Part shown: positions 6,587 to 10,170 of the stretch, piece after piece
Position numbering within the stretch: position 1 is the stretch's first letter
How the letters are laid out: each line of letters begins with the position of its first letter
Assembly (NCBI GenBank): GCA_002686195.1
Contig: NZAS01000147.1
Location: 1 to 10,170, forward strand
DNA length: 10,170 nucleotides
Origin: Candidatus Pacearchaeota archaeon
GTDB taxonomy: Archaea > Nanoarchaeota > Nanoarchaeia > Pacearchaeales > GW2011-AR1
Direction: 5' to 3'
Notes under the pieces: model-generated
The model's database searches: none
The model's input: the letters and a program-made list of their open reading frames with translations, nothing else
Told to the model about the DNA's origin: nothing
Position numbers and translations under genes: made by a program

Positions 6587-7226
6587 TATTGGTTCGTATT
6601 GCTTTCCATGAAACAGGAAACAACTTTTTAGCACATTCATCAATTTTCCATGCAATCTCTTGCGTTTCTTTTTGTGCAGCTGGCTTACAACGCAAATTAC
6701 ATACACGGGCAAACGCATATAGAGTGCCACTCCAATACCATTCTGTCATCATAGACTGCGGCAAAACCATTCTAGCTTGTTCTGGTGTTACACCTTCTCT
6801 CAATAACTGTTCATAAGTCCACTTGGCAGAACGAAGTGCTCGTTGATAATAGTTTACCAAAAAATTGTGTGGATTAATATCAATTACTTCATCAGAAGAC
6901 CCCTGTTTTAAATTTTCGGGTCTAGCGCGCCACTCCTCTGGTTCATAAAATTCAACCTCTACATCAACGTATCGCCGTGATACTTCATTCCATACTAATC
7001 CCACCTGATGTTTTACCAGTTGTCTTGCAACAAACACTGGTGCCTTGATATGGAACTGCATGGAAGCATGTCCAAAGGGGCTCCAATGATCATGTTCTGC
7101 GAGATATTTTATAAGTTGAGTGTCGCCCTTTTCATCAAATTCTTCATGTTTCTTTGCAAAAGAAACACGAGCAGCATTTATTACCGACAAATCACTGCCC
7201 ATATGGTCTATTAGTTCTACTTCCAT
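6579..7226 (-). CDS. thyX: ThyX flavin-dependent thymidylate synthase
   Basis: A 215-residue enzyme that methylates dUMP to dTMP using FAD, NADPH and methylenetetrahydrofolate. N-terminal NAARVSF, then HWSPFGHASMQFHI and VFVARQLVKHQVGLVWNEVS RRY are ThyX hallmarks. The signature is the variant seen in some phage enzymes: KHQ (72-74) replaces RHR, and there is one extra residue before NEVSRRY. EQARMVLPQSMMTEW leads into the C-terminal active-site region. The WYWSGTLY stretch (163-170) is encoded by a 26-bp segment also found in the next gene upstream. The start overlaps that gene's stop by 10 nt (ATGGAAGTAG). With the deaminase upstream it forms a dCMP to dUMP to dTMP supply route for DNA synthesis. 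Confidence 0.93.
   Translation of the reverse strand: MEVELIDHMGSDLSVINAARVSFAKKHEEFDEKGDTQLIKYLAEHDHWSPFGHASMQFHIKAPVFVARQLVKHQVGLVWNEVSRRYVDVEVEFYEPEEWRARPENLKQGSSDEVIDINPHNFLVNYYQRALRSAKWTYEQLLREGVTPEQARMVLPQSMMTEWYWSGTLYAFARVCNLRCKPAAQKETQEIAWKIDECAKKLFPVSWKAIRTNND
6717..6742 (-). repeat. 26-bp perfect direct repeat, copy in thyX
   Basis: Identical to 7370-7395, same strand and same reading frame, encoding the WYWSGTLY core. Identity stops abruptly at both ends (C against T at 6716/7369 and at 6743/7396). The copies start 653 bp apart. Confidence 0.95.
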
Positions 7227-7411
7227 TTATCTCTTGCCTTTACATGTTCATCTATAAAATCTGTCGGAATATCAGGACATAGATATTTTAATTCTTCTGC
7301 CGTATATGTTTCTGGTTTACGAACACCGTACTTATCAAATTGTTCGTATGCCCAATCAGTAATTTCTTTATATAGAGTGCCACTCCAATACCATTTAGAT
7401 TTGAACTTCAT
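7217..7411 (-). CDS. 64-residue protein sharing the WYWSGTLY segment with ThyX
   Basis: MKFKSKWYWSGTLYKEITDW, then AYEQFDKYGVRKPETYTAEE and a charged C-terminus ending KARDKWK. Residues 7-14 are identical in protein and DNA to ThyX 163-170; the rest is not ThyX-like and I do not recognise it. The start ATG 7411 has AAGGAG 11 nt upstream and a nearer AGG. It follows the tRNA by about 60 nt and overlaps thyX by 10 nt, so it is likely cotranslated with thyX. It may be a small phage-specific protein that gained or donated the motif by recombination, or a remnant of a thyX duplication. Confidence 0.65.
   Translation of the reverse strand: MKFKSKWYWSGTLYKEITDWAYEQFDKYGVRKPETYTAEELKYLCPDIPTDFIDEHVKARDKWK
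7370..7395 (-). repeat. 26-bp perfect direct repeat, copy in the 64-residue gene
   Basis: Partner of 6717-6742. It lies near the 5' end of the small gene, in the codons for residues 7 to 14 and flanks. Confidence 0.95.
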
Positions 7412-7471
7412 TTAACCTAATTCTCCTTACATTCCACATACACCTTTCACCTTTTTCCTTATCTTTCTAAA

Positions 7472-7545
7472 TGGTGCCGGCGGATGTAATCGAAACACCG
7501 TCTGCTGCTTACAAGGCAGCTGCTAAGCCACTCAGCTACGCCGGC
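7472..7545 (-). tRNA. tRNA-Thr (anticodon UGU), CCA encoded
   Basis: The minus strand folds as a complete cloverleaf. The acceptor GCCGGCG (7545-7539) pairs perfectly with CGCCGGC (7482-7476); the D-arm is GCT-loop-AGC with GG in the loop; the anticodon stem GCTGC/GCAGC holds loop CTTGTAA, giving anticodon TGT; a 4-nt variable loop follows; the T-arm is GGTGT-TTCGATT-ACATC. An A discriminator and encoded CCA (7474-7472) end it. UGU reads ACA and, with wobble, other ACN codons, which suits an AT-rich phage. The 5' 14 nt overlap the preceding protein gene. Confidence 0.97.
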
Positions 7546-7837
7546 CAATAACTTTTTCCTTCAGCATAACGCTGCCCGGCCGCCGGTGATGGGGACGATA
7601 TCCTTTTGGCCAACTTGGTTGACGTTGAGCAAGCTTCTTAGTTCGCTCCAACAACAGAGCATTCTCTTTTACCAATTCTGCACAATCGTATTCAGAACTT
7701 TTAATTTTGGATTTCAATTCTGCGATTTCATTTTCCATATAGGCTTTCTCTCTAACAACAGCCCGCCAATCGTCCTGTGGCAAACAATGCATTTCAGAAT
7801 CTAATTGAACTGTCCACGTATGATCTTCGTTACTCAT
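7532..7837 (-). CDS. coiled-coil protein of unknown function, 3' end inside tRNA-Thr
   Basis: A 101-residue protein. After MSNEDHTWTVQLDSE come a coiled-coil stretch (about 28-70: REKAYMENEIAELKSKI, then CAELVKENALLLERTKKLAQ) and a basic Pro/Arg-rich tail (KGYRPHHRRPG, ending GRRS). Its ATG overlaps the gene 59 stop as TAATG, with AGAGGAG about 8 nt upstream. The last codons and the TGA stop lie in the acceptor and D-arm of the tRNA. I do not recognise the family; the coiled coil plus basic tail would fit a DNA- or complex-binding accessory protein, but that is only a guess. Confidence 0.7.
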   Translation of the reverse strand: MSNEDHTWTVQLDSEMHCLPQDDWRAVVREKAYMENEIAELKSKIKSSEYDCAELVKENALLLERTKKLAQRQPSWPKGYRPHHRRPGSVMLKEKVIGRRS

Positions 7838-8418
7838 TAAACAAACTCCTCTATCAAGTCTAATAATAGTATTCTATACTGTTTCTTATCAATTGTCAAG
7901 AACCTTTTATATTTTTGTAATAATTTATTGGTATCATACCAAACATAATCTTCTGCCATACTTTTATTCCAGCTATTGGTGAACTCTAAAAGCTCATCAA
8001 GAATAATTAATGTTTCTAATGATACTCTTTTACCAAGATATTCTTTTAGCAGAAATGGATGTTCTGAGTTTTTAACTTTAAATATTGGATTGAAATCTTC
8101 TACAAATGGACGAATTTCTTCAGTGAATATAAAATGAAAATTGTTTCTTTTCTCTTTCCAATCTTCATAATTTTTATCATTGAACTTCGCAATATATCCA
8201 CTCCGTTCTGCAACAAAATTAGCTACAAAATAGTTTTTAATCTCATTATAACTATCGTATTTTTTGGAAATCTTAAAAAAGAATGACTTGTCTTTGCGCT
8301 TCCAATATGAATCTCTAGACACACGACTCTTGCCCTTATAAGTAAGAAAGTCGTAATCTTTTCTGCTGAAATGCGCTTTCAACGCACAATACATTAGATA
8401 AACATCAATGGGTTCCAT
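7837..8418 (-). CDS. 59: gp59-like helicase loader
   Basis: A 193-residue basic, helical protein. In T4, gp59 (217 residues) loads the gp41 helicase onto gp32-coated forks. Clear similarity is visible to T4 gp59: VYLMY, the YDFLTYKG.SRVS.DSYWKR segment, RKDKSFFFKISKKY, the VANFVAE stretch, FHFIFTEEIRPF, SLETLIILDELL and DYVWYDTN. The ATG at 8418 has AGAGGTGAG upstream and overlaps the deaminase gene by 25 nt. Gene order 33-59-32 is retained with insertions. The stop overlaps the next ATG (TAATG), and a promoter lies within its last 60 bases. Confidence 0.9.
   Translation of the reverse strand: MEPIDVYLMYCALKAHFSRKDYDFLTYKGKSRVSRDSYWKRKDKSFFFKISKKYDSYNEIKNYFVANFVAERSGYIAKFNDKNYEDWKEKRNNFHFIFTEEIRPFVEDFNPIFKVKNSEHPFLLKEYLGKRVSLETLIILDELLEFTNSWNKSMAEDYVWYDTNKLLQKYKRFLTIDKKQYRILLLDLIEEFV
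7871..7899 (-). promoter_or_regulatory. near-consensus sigma70 promoter inside the 3' end of gene 59
   Basis: On the minus strand, TTGACA (7899-7894), a 17-nt spacer and TAGAAT (7876-7871), one mismatch from consensus. The spacer end AAACAGTA and the following TA.AAT match the gene 32 promoter. It would give transcripts for the coiled-coil gene, tRNA-Thr, the 64-residue gene and thyX. Confidence 0.72.
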
Positions 8419-8792
8419 TTTGCAAACTCACCTCTTTCATCAATATAAAATACATTACGAACACCGACATCTTTGATTAATTGCTGACACACTTCACAAG
8501 GATAACTAGTAGCATAATCTAGATTTTTTAGAATACGAACAACATATAAATCTCTACCTTCACAATTATCTATTCCATTTCTAATAATTACTGATTGTTC
8601 GGCATGAAGAAACGGCCATTCCGTTCTTCTGTGCATTAATGGATGCGTCTTGTAACTGTTACTGCCTGTGCTTATCAACATATTTTTATGTGTAAGAGCT
8701 GCACCTAATTTAAATTTATTGTGCCCGCGTCCATTAGCACCAACACCTTGTATTGCTGCTAGTTTTGCAGCAGCGAAAAATTTGTAGTTCAT
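8394..8792 (-). CDS. deoxycytidylate/cytidine deaminase family enzyme
   Basis: A 132-residue zinc-dependent deaminase. The motifs are HAE (His63, Ala64, Glu65 in PFLHAEQSVI) and PCEVC (Pro98 to Cys102), giving zinc ligands His63, Cys99 and Cys102 and the proton shuttle Glu65. It probably converts dCMP to dUMP, feeding ThyX in the same operon, though a cytidine or other nucleoside substrate cannot be excluded. It is shorter than T4 Cd (193 residues) and lacks its N-terminal zinc insert. The ATG lies one base after the gene 33 stop (TAAGATG) and the gene overlaps gene 59 by 25 nt. Its place between 33 and 59 is an insertion relative to T4. Confidence 0.85.
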   Translation of the reverse strand: MNYKFFAAAKLAAIQGVGANGRGHNKFKLGAALTHKNMLISTGSNSYKTHPLMHRRTEWPFLHAEQSVIIRNGIDNCEGRDLYVVRILKNLDYATSYPCEVCQQLIKDVGVRNVFYIDERGEFAKWNPLMFI

Positions 8793-8793
8793 C

Positions 8794-9012
8794 TTAAACT
8801 GGTAGTTGCGCGGTTTTTGGTAAAAAGTTTAGTTCTCTTGCATTTGCTTCAATCTTTTCTTTAAGTCCCTTTGAAATTAAAGAACTGACTGATTCAGGTT
8901 CCACTCCCTCTTTTTCACAATAATACAAAACAGCATCCAGATGAGTAATTTGTTTTTCTTTTGCGATATTTTCGATAGTGTTTGCAAAAATCTTAGTTGT
9001 TGTTAATGCCAT
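8794..9012 (-). CDS. 33: gp33-like late promoter transcription accessory protein
   Basis: A 72-residue protein: TTTKIFANTIENIAKEKQIT, then HLDAVLYYCEKEGVEPESVS SLISKGLKEKIEANARELN and the C-terminal FLPKTAQLPV. The A.LYYC...G.EPE and LKEKIE..A.E.N.LP layout is what I know from short gp33-like proteins of T4-like marine phages. In T4, gp33 (112 residues) bridges RNA polymerase and the gp45 sliding clamp to activate late promoters; TATAAATA boxes in this window would be the targets. No strong Shine-Dalgarno precedes ATG 9012. A G-rich hairpin ends about 20 nt upstream, so translation might depend on RNA folding or processing. Confidence 0.8.
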   Translation of the reverse strand: MALTTTKIFANTIENIAKEKQITHLDAVLYYCEKEGVEPESVSSLISKGLKEKIEANARELNFLPKTAQLPV

Positions 9013-9032
9013 ATGAATACCAATTATAAAGT

Positions 9033-9056
9033 TGGGAGGCTAACCATAACCCCCCA
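9033..9056 (-). other. G-rich hairpin in the gene 33 leader
   Basis: In minus-strand RNA, UGGGGGG (9056-9050) pairs with CCUCCCA (9039-9033) around a 10-nt loop using one G-U pair. On the plus strand the same position would be an A-C mismatch, so the structure favours the transcribed strand. It is followed by AACTTTATAATT, not a true T-run. It could be a weak terminator, a processing site or a translation-control hairpin. The region 9057-9113 also holds a small stem (TCACC/GGTGA) and no credible ORF. Confidence 0.5.
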
Positions 9057-9113
9057 CGGATGTATTACGGCATCACCCGTCGATGTCACCCAAGCGGTAG
9101 GTGATAATATGAA

Positions 9114-9169
9114 ATGGAAGTATTCTGTTGCTAGGAACTCCCATAACCCCAGTTTCATCAATTATGCAG
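9114..9169 (-). ncRNA. diverged second copy of the tmRNA coding-piece 3' tail
   Basis: Starting in the last codons of the HTH gene, this reads CTGCATAATT, then ACTGGGGTT, then an 8-bp stem (9144-9137 with 9121-9114, one G-U) around the 15-nt loop TCCTAGCAACAGAAT. The tmRNA coding piece has the same CTGCATAATT, ACTCGGGGTT, and a 6-bp stem of different sequence around TCCTGGCAACAGAAT. Loops differ at one base while the stems differ at several positions but still pair, which indicates conserved RNA structure. No second tmRNA 5' end was found, so this is a tail without a body, possibly a duplication remnant or a stabilising or processing element. Confidence 0.75.
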
Positions 9170-9419
9170 AACGCAAAGCTGTATAACCAGCAGCGACAAC
9201 AGAACGAGGCGCAGTACCGACACGATACTTCCTATAGGTTTTCCCGTCAAATGACGACACACGATCATTCAAAAAAATAGAATATCCTTCTGAACGTAGT
9301 TTACTAATTACTGCACGAACATTCTTAACACCATAACGTGCGCTAATCTGTTTTGCGGTAAGTTCTGCACCACCTTCTAGTGCAGCGGCGACCTTAGCGG
9401 TCTGGGTCTTAGTAGTCAT
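9162..9419 (-). CDS. helix-turn-helix protein, probable DNA-binding regulator
   Basis: An 85-residue protein from ATG 9419 (MTTKTQTAKV). A winged-helix-type HTH is visible in AALEGGAELTAKQISARYGV followed by KNVRAVISKLRSEGYSIFLN, with a recognition helix around NVRAVISKLRSEG. The C-terminus is GKTYRKYRVGTAPRSVVAAG, then YTALRSA. Similar small HTH proteins occur, as I recall, in T4-like marine phages. The in-frame TTG 9425 is only 4 nt from AAGGAG (9435-9430); ATG 9419 is 10 nt away and is the likely start. It lies in the tmRNA operon, directly after the coding piece, and its stop leads into the second tmRNA-tail copy. The target is unknown. Confidence 0.8.
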   Translation of the reverse strand: MTTKTQTAKVAAALEGGAELTAKQISARYGVKNVRAVISKLRSEGYSIFLNDRVSSFDGKTYRKYRVGTAPRSVVAAGYTALRSA

Positions 9420-9478
9420 AATCAATTATCTCCTTTATCATGACAAATTTGAATTGCCTCACAGGCAATCCTTAAAGT

Positions 9479-9645
9479 GAGGGTATTCTGTTGCCAGGAA
9501 CCCTCGGAACCCCGAGTAATTATGCAGCTAGTGCATAATCCTCATATGCCCAATTATCATTGGCATTTCTTAATATGATCTATAAGGCGATCACTCCACA
9601 ATTCTCCACATCCCTATACTTGCCAGTCGATCCTATTTCGCCCCC
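9479..9645 (-). ncRNA. ssrA: tmRNA coding piece (5' acceptor strand, tag reading frame, 3' hairpin)
   Basis: The minus strand begins GGGGGCGAAATAGGATCGAC, a typical tmRNA 5' end (acceptor strand followed by a GGAUUCGAC-like D region, one U short). It carries the tag frame GCC AAT GAT AAT TGG to GCA CTA GCT GCA TAA (9564-9520) and ends in a hairpin (9505-9500 with 9484-9479, loop TCCTGGCAACAGAAT). The CCUGGCAACAGAA loop is, from memory, typical of the coding-piece end of alphaproteobacterial two-piece tmRNAs. GGGGGCG pairs with CGCCTCC of the acceptor piece (9848-9842), including G3-U70, the AlaRS identity pair. The acceptor piece lies upstream, so the gene is circularly permuted. Ends are inferred; processing between the pieces is needed. 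Confidence 0.9.
9520..9564 (-). other. tmRNA proteolysis-tag reading frame ANDNWAYEDYALAA
   Basis: Fourteen codons and TAA read ANDNWAYEDYALAA, preceded by an A-rich stretch (AAGAAAT) as expected upstream of a resume codon. With the alanine brought by the tmRNA, the appended tag would be AANDNWAYEDYALAA. The AND start and ALAA end match known tags, the ALAA end being the ClpXP/ClpAP recognition determinant. ANDN is common in alphaproteobacterial tags. Confidence 0.9.
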
Positions 9646-9646
9646 A

Positions 9647-9826
9647 TCAAAAAAAGATTAGATATAATATACCACCAATGAGAAAAATATCAGCACATAT
9701 GCTCCAAACAATATAAGCTCTTAACATCCACTTAGCAATTTCTTTCCAGCACCTTACATATGAATAGGTTGTGCATAGAGCAAGGGTCTTCATCATTTTG
9801 AATTCCCTTTTGATTTTTTCCCACAC
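9647..9826 (-). CDS. small single-span membrane protein encoded between the two tmRNA pieces
   Basis: From GTG 9826 (AAGGAG 9836-9831, spacing 4) the frame gives 59 residues: WEKIKREFKMMKTLALCTTY, then SYVRCWKEIAKWMLRAYIV and WSICADIFLIGGILYLIFF. An alternative start, ATG 9796 with AAGGGA 7 nt upstream, gives 49 residues. The C-terminal 20 or so residues form one transmembrane span, preceded by a basic, Trp- and Arg-containing segment. The stop (9649-9647) is separated by one base from the tmRNA coding piece 5' G (9645), so the ORF fills the intervening segment exactly. No family is recognised. The paired ribosome sites argue that it is real, but at this length chance is possible. Confidence 0.6.
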   Translation of the reverse strand: MWEKIKREFKMMKTLALCTTYSYVRCWKEIAKWMLRAYIVWSICADIFLIGGILYLIFF

Positions 9827-9837
9827 TAATCTCCTTA

Positions 9838-9903
9838 TGGTGGAGGCGAGCGGTACTGCCCCGCTGTCCTGTACAATTTTCAGTTTGCATCATCAAATTG
9901 TCC
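9838..9903 (-). ncRNA. ssrA: tmRNA acceptor piece (T-arm, acceptor 3' strand, CCA)
   Basis: From the predicted start near 9903 the RNA reads GGACAATTTG, a 7-bp hairpin (ACAATTT/AAATTGT), then a T-arm AGCGG-GGCAGTA-CCGCT (9865-9849), acceptor strand CGCCTCC (9848-9842), A73 and encoded CCA (9840-9838). Geometry is exact: 5-bp stem, 7-nt loop, 7-bp acceptor. The acceptor strand pairs with GGGGGCG at 9645-9639, giving G3-U70. The T-loop GGCAGTA departs from TTCRANY. There is no tRNA 5' half nearby, so this is not an ordinary tRNA. UUG..CAG in this piece may form the P2 helix with CUG.CAA of the coding piece, which I could not confirm. Confidence 0.88.
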
Positions 9904-9905
9904 TA

Positions 9906-9936
9906 TATTTATACCATATTTAGGCCCTTTTGTCAA
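9906..9936 (-). promoter_or_regulatory. combined sigma70 and T4-late promoter of the tmRNA/33/59 operon
   Basis: On the minus strand, TTGACA (9936-9931), a 17-nt spacer and TATAAA (9913-9908). The -10 is part of an exact late box TATAAATA (9913-9906). The start would fall at about 9903-9901, exactly at the proposed 5' end of the tmRNA acceptor piece. An overlapping early and late promoter would express the tmRNA and the downstream HTH and 33 genes throughout infection. Confidence 0.8.
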
Positions 9937-9951
9937 TACCCTTTTTAGATT

Positions 9952-10170
9952 TTATTCAATATTTTCTTCTTCAAATTCATTCTCTTTAGGCACATCTTTA
10001 TCACCAAAAACAAATCCGAAATCGTTATCGCTCAAAAATTCACGAATTTCACCAATTGGACGACTCCATGCCATGTGCGGCACAATTTGCCCCCAACCAT
10101 ATCCAGAAATCATTGACGGAACGCCGATCATTTCATATGTGTCTCTTCTGGTGCTGAATGCCCATAACGA
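9952..10170 (-). CDS. C-terminal part of an unrecognised phage gene
   Basis: The frame is open from the right edge to TAA (9954-9952) and gives 72 residues: SLWAFSTRRDTYEMIGVPSM, then ISGYGWGQIVPHMAWSRPIG, EIREFLSDNDFGFVFGDKDV and an acidic end PKENEFEEENIE. No stop interrupts 72 codons and codon use matches the phage genes. I do not recognise the family. The stop lies 16 nt before the -35 of the tmRNA operon promoter, with no clear terminator between, so read-through into the operon is possible. Confidence 0.7.
   Translation of the reverse strand, partial: SLWAFSTRRDTYEMIGVPSMISGYGWGQIVPHMAWSRPIGEIREFLSDNDFGFVFGDKDVPKENEFEEENIE

Noticed and set aside
6587..6730. N-terminal extension of the GNGESR protein to 6730
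   Set aside because: It would lie wholly in thyX in another frame; the overlap ATGACTAA and the beta-strand-GNGESR layout fit a start at 6586.
9838..9903. Ordinary degenerate tRNA at the CCA end
   Set aside because: There is no 5' acceptor strand, D-arm or anticodon arm upstream; the only good partner for CGCCTCC is the tmRNA coding piece 5' end.
1..10170. CRISPR array, insertion sequence or integrase
   Set aside because: No regularly spaced short repeats, transposase, integrase or terminal inverted repeats were seen; the only repeats are those in the tape-measure gene, the 26-bp pair and the tmRNA tails.

Overview
The window is a low-GC segment of a T4-like contractile-tailed phage genome. 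A baseplate/tail block reads rightward from the left edge to about 4615. A replication, nucleotide and regulation block reads leftward from 10170 to 4675. The two converge on a strong hairpin terminator at 4617-4647. T4-type gene content (gp54/gp19-like tail tube fold, gp26, gp51-like, gp32, gp59, gp33-like), perfect TATAAATA late-promoter boxes and the order 33-59-32 place it among T4-like phages of marine type. The split, circularly permuted tmRNA with an ANDN-type tag points to an alphaproteobacterial host; a SAR11/pelagiphage-like origin is my inference, not something the sequence proves.

Right-going block: the tail end of a baseplate gene (2-73), a gp54-like tail tube initiator (73-936), gp26 (996-1700), a gp51-like extension with no credible start of its own (1694-1888), a small two-span membrane protein (1889-2212) and a 797-residue putative tape-measure/hub protein with two families of exact-period repeats (2222-4615). 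gp26 ends on a canonical -1 slippery heptamer (T TTT TTC, 1688-1694) in register with the gp51-like frame, with a Shine-Dalgarno-like GAGGG about 9 nt upstream. That gives a G/GT-style frameshifted tail assembly chaperone pair just ahead of the putative tape measure.

Left-going block, in order of transcription: the end of an unrecognised gene (10170-9952); a promoter combining a consensus sigma70 -35 with a TATAAATA box; the acceptor piece of a tmRNA ending in CCA (9903-9838); a small membrane-protein ORF (9826-9647); the coding piece of the tmRNA with tag ANDNWAYEDYALAA (9645-9479); a helix-turn-helix protein (9419-9162) whose stop codon runs into a second, diverged copy of the tmRNA coding-piece tail (9169-9114); gp33-like late transcription factor (9012-8794); a dCMP/cytidine deaminase (8792-8394); gp59 helicase loader (8418-7837); a coiled-coil protein (7837-7532) overlapping a tRNA-Thr(UGU) (7545-7472); a 64-residue protein sharing a perfect 26-bp repeat with thyX; ThyX (7226-6579); a GNGESR-type protein (6586-5675); and gp32 (5580-4675), which has its own perfect consensus sigma70 promoter plus a late promoter.

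The main discovery candidate is the phage-borne two-piece tmRNA: its two halves reconstitute a 7-bp acceptor stem with the G3-U70 alanine identity pair even though they lie about 190 bp apart with a membrane-protein ORF between them. Other strong points are the gp26/gp51 frameshift and a gp32 with no cysteine, so three of the four T4 zinc ligands are gone.
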